Origin: Taibaiella sp.
GTDB taxonomy: Bacteria; Bacteroidota; Bacteroidia; Chitinophagales; Chitinophagaceae
DNA length: 64,000 nt
Assembly: GCA_013815385.1 (NCBI GenBank)
Contig: JACDGL010000008.1
Coordinates: forward strand, 62,001 to 126,000
Direction: 5' to 3'
Part shown: positions 17,487 to 27,302 of the stretch, in pieces
Numbering within the stretch: position 1 is the first letter of the stretch
How the letters are laid out: the number at the start of each line of letters is the position of its first letter
The notes under the pieces: model-generated
What the model saw: only the letters and a program-made list of their open reading frames with translations
The model's database searches: none
Told to the model about the DNA's origin: nothing
Translations under genes and position numbers: made by a program

Positions 17487-19355
17487 CTATTCTTTTATAA
17501 ATTTTTGCACTGCTTGTCCAGCACCATTATCTGTTATCTGCAGAAAATACATACCGGTATGCAATGATGAAATATCAACATGATGTTCCGTATTAAGCGA
17601 TCCGGTCAGTAATATTCTGCCCTGTATATCGCTTATCAGGTAACTGATATTTTCATTGGCTTTTATATCTACATATAGCACATTACTGGCCGGATTAGGT
17701 GACACAGACCACTTACTCACCCGCTGTACGGTATGTACGCCTGTTCCTGTAAAATACTGGCCTAATAGTGGCCTTATCATAATAGCGCCATTTATAACAG
17801 AAGGTCCCCAGCTACCTAATACGTTGAAATATGCATGATTACCACCAATCCTGTTTCTGTCCAATCCAAAATACAAGCTGTCACTACCACTAAAGGCCGG
17901 CAAAAAAGCTCCTACATAAAAAGTACCCGCTGGTAGTGGTACCGGCTTAGAAAAACGATAATTATAAAAATGATTTATTGTATCCGCATATCCCGCATTT
18001 ACATAATACCTATCAAAGTAAGCGGTATCATTATTGAAGGCACCATTTATGCCTTGCAGCTTATTGAATGCAAACAGGTTGATCGTTTTATAGGTAGCAA
18101 CAGGCACCTGCCGGTTAAAATAAATGGCAAGACCTCTTAACGTATCTGGTTGATTAAGATGGTATTCTATTGCCAGCATACCAGGCGCTGAGGGAAATAG
18201 ATTTAGATAGTATGCCTGTTCAGCTGTACCATCATCATAAGCAAGATAATTATCAAATATCTGGTCCCTGATAATCGTATCGTTTGCCTTTGGTTCAGAA
18301 GGAGGTGACTGCAAATAGAACTTGTTCTCAAATACCACTTTATCATTTATCGCAGCTATAGGTACCGCATTAGTATAAGTTGGAAATGTTATTTGCTGCT
18401 GGGTATATGCAGGTATTGTTAGCGTACTCGCACCGCCTGATGATAATAGTGTATTGCTAATTACCTCTCGCGCGGTATAAGAATAAGGTACGGCCTGTGA
18501 GGTAGCATAATTATTCCTGATTGTATCTGTCATATTTGCAGCACGTTCCTTTGCAGGGTTAGCTAAGTATTGCCTGTAAGGCATAGACGTGTAATCATTC
18601 AGCATGTAAGACGGGTCGGTGGTATAGGCTATATCATTAACGGCTGTATCGTTCCTATTTCTGTTAGCGGCAAGCCGTATATAATCCACATTCCAGGTAG
18701 AACCGCTAAACCGGTTAGCGCCAATATTAATAAACCGGAATTGAAAATTAGCATTCAGATAACCTGTATCATTGATCGCGATCATCACTTGCCTGAATGC
18801 CTGCACCTTGGTACCATTCACTGACCATACTTTTATCCAGTCATTATTACTCGTGTGCAGATATAACGACAAGGAATCAGTGCTATCCGGGTAAAAACCA
18901 TATCCGCCCGGCTGATAAAAAAAACTCAGATAGATACTGTCGCTCCCAACATGAGCAGAAAGATCTATGGGCTTGCTGGTAAGACTGTCTGCTGATATGG
19001 ATGTGAAATTATTCAGTGTATCATAGGGCAATCCAATATTGTTTAAGAGGTCGAATGTAGCTACGCCGCGCGCTATAGGTTGTATGCACATTGTATTGTT
19101 TACGTACACCTCATTATCCATCCATTTGTTGCTATCCGGATAAGGTCCTGGATTTGTAAAATCTTCAAAAAAAGGTAATGCCAGTGCAGTGGTACGATAG
19201 AATTTCGCCCTGCTATTAGTTGCTGACGCATTCTTTACAACAGGATTATATCTGACAGGAGCTATACTTTCCTGTCCATTTGCTTTTAAAAAAGCAAAAA
19301 AGACGATAAAAAGCATCAAATAATGCCGTTGTTTATGGAGTTGCAGCAGGGTCAT
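17487..19355 (-). CDS. Secreted protein with T9SS type A sorting domain
   Basis: About 622 residues from the ATG at 19355; the open frame extends 34 codons further but then runs deep into the PASTA gene. This start gives an n-region with Lys/Arg followed by MLFIVFFAFLKANGQE, a signal peptide. The body is beta-rich with Asp/Asn/Tyr repeats and no enzymatic motif. The last 75 residues (WSVSPNPASNVLYVDI, LISDIQGRILLTGSL, GMYFLQI, QKFIKE) form the Por-secretion tail. Exported to the cell surface or medium by T9SS. The start overlaps the upstream PASTA gene by 23 nt. Confidence 0.82.
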   Translation of the reverse strand: MTLLQLHKQRHYLMLFIVFFAFLKANGQESIAPVRYNPVVKNASATNSRAKFYRTTALALPFFEDFTNPGPYPDSNKWMDNEVYVNNTMCIQPIARGVATFDLLNNIGLPYDTLNNFTSISADSLTSKPIDLSAHVGSDSIYLSFFYQPGGYGFYPDSTDSLSLYLHTSNNDWIKVWSVNGTKVQAFRQVMIAINDTGYLNANFQFRFINIGANRFSGSTWNVDYIRLAANRNRNDTAVNDIAYTTDPSYMLNDYTSMPYRQYLANPAKERAANMTDTIRNNYATSQAVPYSYTAREVISNTLLSSGGASTLTIPAYTQQQITFPTYTNAVPIAAINDKVVFENKFYLQSPPSEPKANDTIIRDQIFDNYLAYDDGTAEQAYYLNLFPSAPGMLAIEYHLNQPDTLRGLAIYFNRQVPVATYKTINLFAFNKLQGINGAFNNDTAYFDRYYVNAGYADTINHFYNYRFSKPVPLPAGTFYVGAFLPAFSGSDSLYFGLDRNRIGGNHAYFNVLGSWGPSVINGAIMIRPLLGQYFTGTGVHTVQRVSKWSVSPNPASNVLYVDIKANENISYLISDIQGRILLTGSLNTEHHVDISSLHTGMYFLQITDNGAGQAVQKFIKE

Positions 19356-20187
19356 TGGTGACATCATTTGTATTAGCATTATTAACTCCAGATCTCCCCT
19401 TTCTATTGCTCTCCATTTCTTCTGTACTGGGGTTTTGCTTAATACGTATATCCACAATATCCCCTTCTTTTATCCTGTTGGCTGCGCCTAAAGGATTGAT
19501 TGGTTTAGGCGTTTCATCATAAATAATAGCTGTGGAGGAATCTGAAATATCGCTATCCCATAGGGCAGTGTATTGCAAGCCTGTGCCAGATAATGCGGCC
19601 ACACCCTCATCAAAGGCCATTCCTATTACATCCGGTACATTATATTGTGTATTTCCAAGTCCATCGCCCAATACCATGTTTATCCGGCTTCCCTGCGGTA
19701 GCATTTGCCCGGGACGAATTTCCTGCCCGTTAAACAGTTGTGAAAGTACCGCCCCATTAGCTATATCTGGTTTATAAGTAGTATCGCCAGGTACCAGCTT
19801 ATTATTTTTCAATATCATTTCCGCGCTTCTGTATGACAGGCTTATCAGATTTGGCATTGCAGTAAGTGGCGGAGATGACTTATTAACAGTAAGAAAAACG
19901 GTACGCCCTCTTTTCACAACCGATCCGGCATCGGGCAATTGTTTTAAAACTGTAAAAGCTTTTTGTTTGGGCTCGTAAGAAGAATCTACATACACGTCAA
20001 AATCCATGGCTTCCATTTGCGCCATTGCAGTTTTCATTGTTAGGCCAGTCACGTTAGGCACCTTCGTAGCGCTATCATGCCTGGTAATAAACCGTAAACT
20101 AATAAAGAATAGTATATACAGTGTGACGAACAGCAGCAGTACTATCAACAGGTTAAATAAGAATGACCTTCTGGTTCTATTCTCCAT
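19333..20187 (-). CDS. PASTA-domain membrane protein (no kinase domain)
   Basis: 284 residues. Short cytoplasmic N-terminus (MENRTRRSF), one transmembrane helix at about 10-30, then three PASTA repeats in the periplasm (PNVTGLTMKTAMAQ, PNLISLSYRSAEMILK and VPDVIGMAFDEGVAAL) and a low-complexity Asn/Thr tail. PASTA domains bind peptidoglycan stem peptides or beta-lactams in PknB-type kinases and class B PBPs; here no catalytic domain is attached. Located 26 bp downstream of ddl, which supports a cell-wall role. Confidence 0.87.
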   Translation of the reverse strand: MENRTRRSFLFNLLIVLLLFVTLYILFFISLRFITRHDSATKVPNVTGLTMKTAMAQMEAMDFDVYVDSSYEPKQKAFTVLKQLPDAGSVVKRGRTVFLTVNKSSPPLTAMPNLISLSYRSAEMILKNNKLVPGDTTYKPDIANGAVLSQLFNGQEIRPGQMLPQGSRINMVLGDGLGNTQYNVPDVIGMAFDEGVAALSGTGLQYTALWDSDISDSSTAIIYDETPKPINPLGAANRIKEGDIVDIRIKQNPSTEEMESNRKGRSGVNNANTNDVTNDPAATP

Positions 20188-20213
20188 ATCACTATGCGCT
20201 ATTAATTTATACT

Positions 20214-21209
20214 TTAAACATCTGCCTTAAAACAATCCTGCAATAATTCACCATAAAATTCTTTTAGCTCTCTGCCCGATGCCCTTACCTGCTGGGGCAC
20301 TATACTGTTCTCGCTTTGTCCGGGCATTGTGTTTACTTCCAGAAAGTATAACTTATTAGTTTGCTTATGTAGTATAAAATCCATCCGTACTATACCACGG
20401 CAATTAAGATGGCGGTATATATAAGCGGCCTTTGTTTCCAACTGTTCTTTAATGTTATCTTCTATCTGAGCTGGGGTGATTTCGTTAGATACACCGGGAG
20501 TATATTTCGCCTCGAAGTCAAAAAACTCATTTTTGCTTACAATTTCGGTAGCAGGGAGCGTATGCATGTAGCCATTCACTCGATATACACCTATGGTTAG
20601 TTCTCTGCCTTCTATAAATTCTTCTATTAGTACCTGGTTATCCTCTTTAAATGCTTTTTCTATAGCGGGCAGGAACTCTGCTACCAATTTCACTTTACTT
20701 ACACCAAGGCTTGACCCGCTTTCATTTGGTTTCACAAATACTGGCATCTTCAACTGGTCCAGTATAGAACCTACAGAATAGGGTTCCCCTTTTATAAGAT
20801 GAACTGAATTAGCAATGTTTACGATATTGAAGGCCTTCACAACTTTATTACAGTAACTCTTGTTGAACGTAAGGGCGGAAACAATTGCATTGCAGGATGT
20901 GTATGGTATCTGCAGCATATCAAGGTAGCCCTGCAGCCGGCCATCTTCTCCGGGTGTGCCATGTATAGCTATAAATACCGCATCGAATGTAACTCTGGTA
21001 CCATGGAGAAGTAGTGAAAAGTCGTTTTTATCTACCGCAACCTTTTGGCCAGTAGGTGTTTCATGCCACCAATCATCACGGGTTATAATTATCTTGTAGA
21101 TATCGTAAAGCTCAGCATCAAGATTCTTTTCTATAGTATCAGCCGATTGTATGGAGATAACATATTCGCCTGAATAACCCCCGGCAACAAGGGCAATTTT
21201 TTTCTTCAT
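20214..21209 (-). CDS. ddl: D-alanine--D-alanine ligase
   Basis: 331 residues, ATP-grasp. Joins two D-Ala for peptidoglycan precursors. The N-terminal AGGYSGEYVISIQSA serine region, AIHGTPGEDGRLQGYL, the ATP-grasp KPNESGSSLGVSKV, and the metal and substrate motif FLEVNTMPGQSENSIVPQQ are present. First gene of a cluster with PASTA, T9SS, rhodanese and hypothetical genes; a -7 box is found at 21230. Confidence 0.95.
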   Translation of the reverse strand: MKKKIALVAGGYSGEYVISIQSADTIEKNLDAELYDIYKIIITRDDWWHETPTGQKVAVDKNDFSLLLHGTRVTFDAVFIAIHGTPGEDGRLQGYLDMLQIPYTSCNAIVSALTFNKSYCNKVVKAFNIVNIANSVHLIKGEPYSVGSILDQLKMPVFVKPNESGSSLGVSKVKLVAEFLPAIEKAFKEDNQVLIEEFIEGRELTIGVYRVNGYMHTLPATEIVSKNEFFDFEAKYTPGVSNEITPAQIEDNIKEQLETKAAYIYRHLNCRGIVRMDFILHKQTNKLYFLEVNTMPGQSENSIVPQQVRASGRELKEFYGELLQDCFKADV

Positions 21210-21229
21210 GAATAAACAATGTTACTTGC

Positions 21230-21237
21230 CAAAGGTA
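21230..21237 (-). promoter_or_regulatory. -7 element (TACCTTTG) for ddl
   Basis: Minus-strand TAnnTTTG ending 20 nt before the ddl ATG; no -33 TTG at the normal spacing. Confidence 0.55.
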
Positions 21238-21342
21238 ATGGAAAAACATTCTATCGGTATCTCCAATAACAGCTAAAATAACCTTTATGGAAGCTTTTCC
21301 ATGCAGCGAAGTAAAAAGGATAAAAAATCCTTGCCGGAAAAG

Positions 21343-22476
21343 CTATACCAGATCTTTTAAAGTATCTAATACCATATCTATCTCTTCCTTTGTATTATGT
21401 CGGGAAAAAGAAAATCTTATAGGTACTATCTTGTCGGCAGTGCCATTGCAAACAGCTTTTATTACATGGCTTACGGAATTAACGCCGCTACTGCAGGCAC
21501 TTCCACCGCTCACACAGATGCCCGCCATATCCAGGTTGAATAGTAACATATCAGAGCGGTCATTCATAGGGAATGCCACATTCAATACGGTATAAAGGCT
21601 ATCGCCTTTTGTATCTCCATTAAAAGATACACCAGGAATATCTTTTTCCAATCTCTCTGCCATATAATGTTTCAGTTCATTTATATAGCTTATGTCGTCT
21701 TTGTAGCTTTGGGTAGCTATTTCCAGGGCCTTTGCAAAACCAACGATACCATAAAGGTTTTCAGTACCTGCCCGCATATTGCGTTCTTGCCCGCCTCCCT
21801 GTATATATGGTTTAATGCTTATATTTTCGTTCACGTAAAGTATACCTACACCTTTAGGACCATGAAACTTGTGACCTGCACCATTTATAAAATGTACGTA
21901 GGTGTTCTTAAGGTCAAAAGGGTAATGACCTACTGTTTGTACTGTATCGCTATGAAAGATCGCATCGTATTTACGGCACAGTTCACCAACAGCCACTATA
22001 TCCAGCAGGTTACCTATCTCATTATTTGCATGCATCAGGGTAACAAGGGTTTTCACCCCGCTTTCCTTCAACAACTCTTCAAGGTGGGCCATATCAATAT
22101 GGCCATTTTTTGTAACTTTTACATAGCTTACTCTTGCAAGGCCATTGTGCTCCATACATTCTACTGTATGCAGCGTAGCATGATGCTCTATTGAGGAGGT
22201 AATGATATGCCTGCAACCCAGGTCTTTTATGGATGCATGTATGGCTGTATTGGTACTTTCGGTGCCACCGGATGTAAAGAATATTTCACCGGGGTTAGCA
22301 TTTAATATACGCGCTACTGATTTACGGGCATTCTCTATTGCAAGCTTAGTTTCCCTTCCATAGGAATAAATAGATGACGGATTGCCAAATTTTTCGGTCA
22401 AAAATGGCATCATAGCTTCCAATACACTGGGATCCAGTGCAGTAGTTGCAGCATTGTCTAGATAAATACGAGGCAT
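21343..22476 (-). CDS. Cysteine desulfurase (NifS/IscS family)
   Basis: 377-residue PLP enzyme releasing sulfur from cysteine as a protein persulfide. N-terminal YLDNAATTALDPSVLEAM; PLP lysine in INGAGHKFHGPKGVG near 200; active Cys in the SGGSACSSGVNSVSHV loop near 327. The length and the short active-site loop fit the IscS-like class. No IscU or SufE neighbour in the window. Monocistronic with its own -7 box. Confidence 0.93.
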   Translation of the reverse strand: MPRIYLDNAATTALDPSVLEAMMPFLTEKFGNPSSIYSYGRETKLAIENARKSVARILNANPGEIFFTSGGTESTNTAIHASIKDLGCRHIITSSIEHHATLHTVECMEHNGLARVSYVKVTKNGHIDMAHLEELLKESGVKTLVTLMHANNEIGNLLDIVAVGELCRKYDAIFHSDTVQTVGHYPFDLKNTYVHFINGAGHKFHGPKGVGILYVNENISIKPYIQGGGQERNMRAGTENLYGIVGFAKALEIATQSYKDDISYINELKHYMAERLEKDIPGVSFNGDTKGDSLYTVLNVAFPMNDRSDMLLFNLDMAGICVSGGSACSSGVNSVSHVIKAVCNGTADKIVPIRFSFSRHNTKEEIDMVLDTLKDLV

Positions 22477-22496
22477 GTAAATGGTACTTTGCCGTG

Positions 22497-22504
22497 CAAA
22501 ATTA
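22497..22504 (-). promoter_or_regulatory. -7 element (TAATTTTG) for the cysteine desulfurase
   Basis: Minus-strand TAnnTTTG ending 20 nt before the ATG at 22476. Confidence 0.5.
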
Positions 22505-22591
22505 CGAAATTAAATGCCTATATCACATACAGATATAGTTGCATGGGAAACCCACTATGTGAGGTAGTCATGCAATCCTTAGTAAGATTTT

Positions 22592-24226
22592 CTAAAACGG
22601 GGTATCATCCTCATCCCCTTTTTTATTGCTGTTGGGCTGCTGCGGTGGGTTCTCGTCGTCCCAGTTAATATTATTGGCTTTTGAAGGCATGGTCTGGAAC
22701 CCTCCTGGAATAAATATTTTAGACCCGCCAAATTCACCCGGATCACGTCTTATACCCGCCTGAGGGTTATCCTTTGTAGGGGTAAAGCCGCCACCTGCCA
22801 TACTTCCAAAGGTATTGTCCTCTATGTCTACAAACTTTTGGTATTCCTTTATGAAACGCACTTTTATTGTATCTGTGCTACCGTTACGATGCTTGGCAAC
22901 GTGTATATGGGTTTCACCCACTAACGGCTGGCCCATCTCATCATTGTTGATGCCATAGTATTCAGGCCGGTAAAGAAACATTACCAAATCAGCATCCTGT
23001 TCTATCGCACCCGATTCTCGTAGATCGCTTAGTTGGGGCACTTTTGATTCCTTTCTCGATTCCACACCACGGTTTAGCTGCGATAGGGCAATTATCGGTA
23101 TATCCAGTTCTTTAGCAAGTGCTTTCAGATCGCGGGATATTTTGCTTATTTCCTGTTCCCTGTTACCGGCCTTCTCGATACTAGCCTGCATCAGCTGTAA
23201 GTAATCTATTATTATTAATTGTATATCATGACGCTGCTTTAACCTGCGGGCTTTAGCCCGTAGCTCAAATATATTCAGTGCAGCCTGGTCGTCAAGAAAT
23301 ATGGGCGCCTTGGCCAACTTATTCATGCGCTGGGTAAGCTGAACAAATTCATGTTCTTCCATTTTCCCGCGTGTTATGCTATCCATACTCACATCCGTTA
23401 TGGCGCTCAGCATACGTTTTACTATCTGGCCTGCACCCATTTCCAATGAGAATATAGCCACAGGAAAGGGTTTGGCAGCATTCATGCTGGCATTCATGGC
23501 AAGGTTCAGCGCAAAGGCAGTTTTACCAACTGATGGGCGGGCAGCTAATATGATAAGATCGGTCTTTTGCCAACCGGCAGTCAGCTTATCCAAAGGCACA
23601 TAGCCTGAAGGGATGCCTGTAATGTCACTTTTGTTATTCTTGTTCTCTTCGATCTCGTGTATGGTAGTAACTAATACTTCTTTAAGACTTTTAAAGTTCT
23701 TGCGAAGATGCTTATCGGTTATTTCATACAGGCTCGACTCTGCTTTGTCCAATAGGTCAAAAACATCCGTACTATCCTCATAAGCATCTCCTATCACGGA
23801 GCCTGATATGCGTATCAACTCTCTTTGTATGAACTTTTCCATCACTATCCGCGCATGTGCTTCCACGTGTGCGCTCGATACAACGCTCATAGTCAAGCGG
23901 GTAAGGTAGTAGGCGCCCCCGACTATTTCCAGTTCATTTCCCTTTCGTAATTCTTCAGTTACCGTAAGCAGATCTACCGGCATCCCCTTGTCAAATAATC
24001 GACGGATAGCAGCGTATATCTTCTGGTTAGCATCTACATAAAAACATTCATCACTCTGTATTATTTCCAGCACCTCTGCCAGTTTATCCTTTTCCAGCAT
24101 CACAGCGCCAAGCACAGCCTCCTCCAGTTCCGGAGCCTGTGGTGGTACTTTTCCATACACCAGGGTAGTAAGATCCGGCTTCCGGTTCCTGGTACTACCA
24201 AAATCTTTTTTAATATTTAATGCCAT
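22592..24226 (-). CDS. dnaB: Replicative DNA helicase DnaB
   Basis: 544 residues. N-terminal helicase-interaction domain (PPQAPELEEAVLGAVMLEKD, about 28-130), linker, and RecA-like C-terminal ATPase domain with Walker A ARPSVGKTAFALN near 231-243, Walker B LIIIDYLQLM near 337, and the DLRESGAIEQDAD motif. A Gly/Pro/Asn-rich, acidic C-terminal tail of about 70 residues is longer than in E. coli. Unwinds DNA ahead of the fork as a hexamer. Its upstream gap carries DnaA-box-like sequences. Confidence 0.95.
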   Translation of the reverse strand: MALNIKKDFGSTRNRKPDLTTLVYGKVPPQAPELEEAVLGAVMLEKDKLAEVLEIIQSDECFYVDANQKIYAAIRRLFDKGMPVDLLTVTEELRKGNELEIVGGAYYLTRLTMSVVSSAHVEAHARIVMEKFIQRELIRISGSVIGDAYEDSTDVFDLLDKAESSLYEITDKHLRKNFKSLKEVLVTTIHEIEENKNNKSDITGIPSGYVPLDKLTAGWQKTDLIILAARPSVGKTAFALNLAMNASMNAAKPFPVAIFSLEMGAGQIVKRMLSAITDVSMDSITRGKMEEHEFVQLTQRMNKLAKAPIFLDDQAALNIFELRAKARRLKQRHDIQLIIIDYLQLMQASIEKAGNREQEISKISRDLKALAKELDIPIIALSQLNRGVESRKESKVPQLSDLRESGAIEQDADLVMFLYRPEYYGINNDEMGQPLVGETHIHVAKHRNGSTDTIKVRFIKEYQKFVDIEDNTFGSMAGGGFTPTKDNPQAGIRRDPGEFGGSKIFIPGGFQTMPSKANNINWDDENPPQQPNSNKKGDEDDTPF

Positions 24227-24626
24227 GCAGGTTAGTATCTAACAATTATTTTTTTGTCTTTAAGATCGCGAAATATTTACCGGAATATTGAATAAGGGAT
24301 TTATTTCCCAATGTTATTCAAATATTACTGGAAGGTTAAGCGAACTGTAAGGGAGGACGAATAACGGGCGAAAAATTGAAACGCAAACGTTCCGGGAGGA
24401 ATATAGTTTGAAACCTTTATTTTGAGCATATCCACATCTTTTACACCTATTACCTGCCTATATACCGTATAAATATTTACTTATCCACAAAGTTAACTTA
24501 CTATACACATCTATCCACACATAATACCCAAATAATTGTGTGTAAATGCAAGGCCATTGGATTTTATAATACCGATGTGATTTGCTATAATGATAAACTA
24601 TCTTTACAAAAATTTTAGAGATTTTA
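24227..24626. other. Gap between divergent dnaB and pheT with a cluster of DnaA-box-like 9-mers
   Basis: 400 bp without a gene. Perfect DnaA box TTATCCACA at 24481-24489, one-mismatch boxes ATATCCACA at 24428-24436 and CTATCCACA at 24511-24519, all in the same orientation, plus weaker CTATACACA at 24501-24509. The right side (24530-24626) is very AT-rich. It could be a DnaA-regulated promoter or a replication origin; see findings. Confidence 0.5.
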
Positions 24627-27023
24627 ATGATCATTTCGTACAAATGGCTCCTTGATTACCTGCCGGAAACGGTTCCGGTTGCTGATCTGAGTGATATATT
24701 AACATCAATAGGGCTGGAAGTTGAAGCCATAGAAAGTATTGAAGCTGTAAAAGGTGGCCTGGAAGGGCTGTACACCGGTAAGATACTAACCTGTGAAAAG
24801 CACCCTAATGCCGACAAACTGAAGGTAACAACAGTAGATGTAGGGCAAGACCGTCCGCTGCATATTGTCTGTGGGGCACCAAATGTAGCCGCAGGTCAGT
24901 CAGTGATCGTTGCCATAGTAGGCACTACTGTACATCCTACTGAAGGAGCGTCATTTCTGATAAAAAAAGCCAATATCCGGGGCGAAGACAGTGAGGGTAT
25001 GATATGCGCGGAAGATGAAATAGGCTTGGGCAACAGCCACGCAGGTATTATACTTTTGCCAGATGATGTAAAGCCGGGGATAGCCGCAAAGGAATACTAT
25101 AAAATACCGGAAACCGATCACGCTATACATATAGGCCTTACACCTAACAGGGCTGATGCTATGAGCCATATAGGTGTAGCGAGCGATATTTGCGCTTATC
25201 TTTCTCACCACAATAATAAAAGCTATTCTGTAAAGTTGCCTGTAATAGAACTATCGGAAACAACTACAGATAACCAAATAAAAGTAAACATCGAAGCGGT
25301 AGCGGCATGTAAACGCTATACCGGCATTAGCCTGGGTAATGTAAAAGTTGGCGCATCTCCTGAATGGGTGCAGCAACGTCTTAATACCATAGGGGTGCGT
25401 AGCATAAATAATGTTGTGGATATTACCAACTATGTGCTGCACGAGTATGGCCAGCCTTTACATGCATTTGATGCTGATAAAATAGAAGGAAATGAAATTA
25501 ACGTAAGGTTTCTTCCTGCAGGTACACCTTTTTTGTCGCTTGATGGCAAAGAAAGAACGCTGCAAGGCAATGATCTGATGATATGTGATAAAGAAAATGG
25601 CCTGTGTTTAGCAGGTGTATTTGGTGGGATAAACAGCGGAGTAACAGAAGCTACCGGCAATATTTTTTTAGAGAGCGCATACTTCGATCCGAAGCATATT
25701 CGTCGTACCTCTATGCATCATAGCTTGCGTACTGATGCTGCTACGCACTTTGAAAAAGGTGTGGATATGGACAATGTGCGTCCTGCCTTGATGCGGGCAG
25801 CACAACTAATAACAGAAATAGCAGGTGGCAACATCACTTCCGCAATAACAGATGTTTATCCTTCACCACTTGAAGCTGTAACTGTAAATATCACCTACAG
25901 TTTTATACGCAAGCTAAGTGGTAAAAACTATAGTGATTATGCCATCAATAGTATATTACTGTCACTAGGATTTATAATACAGGAGCAATCAGATGAAGAA
26001 ATAACTCTTCTGGTACCTTCTAACAAAAGAGACATTACCCAACCTGCAGACATTGTAGAAGAAATACTGAGGATAGATGGCCTGAATAATATTGATATAC
26101 CACAGCGCCTGAATATATCATTAGTGCCTCCTATGGCGTCAGATAGGAAACAAAGGGAACATATTGCTGGTCTGCTTTGCGGTAGCGGTTTTCATGAGAT
26201 AGTTACCAACTCAATTACTAACAGCAAATATTATCCGCAACATGATGGGCTTGTAAAAATGCTGAATAGCCTTAGCAGTGAACTGGATATTCTCAGGCCA
26301 TCCATGTGCGAAAGCGGATTGGAGGTAATAGCTCACAATTGCAACAGAAAAAGCCAGGATCTACTATTATTCGAGTTTGGCCGTATCTATTCAATAGCGG
26401 ATGGAAAATATATTGAACAGCCGCAGTTGGCCTTATGGATCACAGGTAATATCATAGATACTAACTGGAATCAAAAAGCGCAAAAAACGGATATTTATTA
26501 CCTGAAAGGTGTCGTGGAAAAGTTATTGCTGCATAGCGGGATTAAAAACTATAGCACCACCAATACAGATGCAACTACCTGGAAGTGGAAAAACCAGGTA
26601 TTGTGTACTGCACAACTGGTGCCTACTGACAGAGCAGCAGAGTTTGAAGTGAAACAGGATTGCTACTTTGCTGCCATCAATTGGGATATTTGGTTAAAAG
26701 CAATGGGTGCGTCAACAATAAGATTTGCTGAAGTGCCTAAATTCCCGGCCGTAGTTCGTGATATAGCTATTGTGTTGGATAGTTCAGTTACTTATGAGCA
26801 GGTAGAGCAAGTGACAAAGCAACTAAAAATTGAATCATTAAGGTCATTCGATCTTTTTGATGTGTTTGAAAATGAGAAGTTGGGTGCGGGTAAAAAATCG
26901 TATGCCCTTAGTTATATATTGCAACTACAGGACAGGACCCTTACCGATAGCGAGACAGACCAGGTGATGCAGCAGTTAATGAATGCTTATAAAACTAAAT
27001 TACTGGCACATATACGCGAATAA
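24627..27023 (+). CDS. pheT: Phenylalanine--tRNA ligase beta subunit
   Basis: 798 residues. N-terminal motif MIISYKWLLDYLPE, EMAP-like tRNA-binding domain at about 40-150 (GKILTCEKHPNADKLKV), B3/B4 editing region (GQPLHAFDADKIEG; ESAYFDPKHIRRTS), B5 domain, and C-terminal ferredoxin-fold anticodon-binding domain (FPAVVRDIAIVLD, near 705-798). Works with PheS, which is not nearby, as alpha2beta2. The ATG of the next gene follows its stop codon immediately. Confidence 0.97.
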   Translation: MIISYKWLLDYLPETVPVADLSDILTSIGLEVEAIESIEAVKGGLEGLYTGKILTCEKHPNADKLKVTTVDVGQDRPLHIVCGAPNVAAGQSVIVAIVGTTVHPTEGASFLIKKANIRGEDSEGMICAEDEIGLGNSHAGIILLPDDVKPGIAAKEYYKIPETDHAIHIGLTPNRADAMSHIGVASDICAYLSHHNNKSYSVKLPVIELSETTTDNQIKVNIEAVAACKRYTGISLGNVKVGASPEWVQQRLNTIGVRSINNVVDITNYVLHEYGQPLHAFDADKIEGNEINVRFLPAGTPFLSLDGKERTLQGNDLMICDKENGLCLAGVFGGINSGVTEATGNIFLESAYFDPKHIRRTSMHHSLRTDAATHFEKGVDMDNVRPALMRAAQLITEIAGGNITSAITDVYPSPLEAVTVNITYSFIRKLSGKNYSDYAINSILLSLGFIIQEQSDEEITLLVPSNKRDITQPADIVEEILRIDGLNNIDIPQRLNISLVPPMASDRKQREHIAGLLCGSGFHEIVTNSITNSKYYPQHDGLVKMLNSLSSELDILRPSMCESGLEVIAHNCNRKSQDLLLFEFGRIYSIADGKYIEQPQLALWITGNIIDTNWNQKAQKTDIYYLKGVVEKLLLHSGIKNYSTTNTDATTWKWKNQVLCTAQLVPTDRAAEFEVKQDCYFAAINWDIWLKAMGASTIRFAEVPKFPAVVRDIAIVLDSSVTYEQVEQVTKQLKIESLRSFDLFDVFENEKLGAGKKSYALSYILQLQDRTLTDSETDQVMQQLMNAYKTKLLAHIRE

Positions 27024-27302
27024 ATGCAGGCACTATATCTACTAAGCGAGAAACTAGATGTATTACTGAAAAAGTATGCATCGCTGCAGGCCGAGAACAC
27101 GCGCCTAAAAGCGACAGTTTCCAAACAGATATCATCAATCGAAGCGCTTAATGCTAAACTGGCAGCGCTGGAGGAACAGACAGGTGCAGCAGCCATAGCA
27201 CAAGGTATTGCAACAGATGACCACGATAAAGAGAATATGCGAAAACAGCTGGATACAGTGATAAGTGACATTGATAAAATTCTGAACACATTGAATGATT
27301 AA
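27024..27302 (+). CDS. Small coiled-coil protein downstream of pheT
   Basis: 92 residues, almost wholly helical, with a heptad-like pattern from residue 5 to 50 (LLSEKLDVLLKKYASLQAEN, KLAALEEQ) and a second helix at 68-92. Its size and position right after pheT match the ZapB-like/coiled-coil protein that usually precedes zapA in Bacteroidota, which suggests a cell-division link, but I see no zapA here. Starts at the base after the pheT stop; overlaps the next gene by 8 nt. Confidence 0.75.
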   Translation: MQALYLLSEKLDVLLKKYASLQAENTRLKATVSKQISSIEALNAKLAALEEQTGAAAIAQGIATDDHDKENMRKQLDTVISDIDKILNTLND

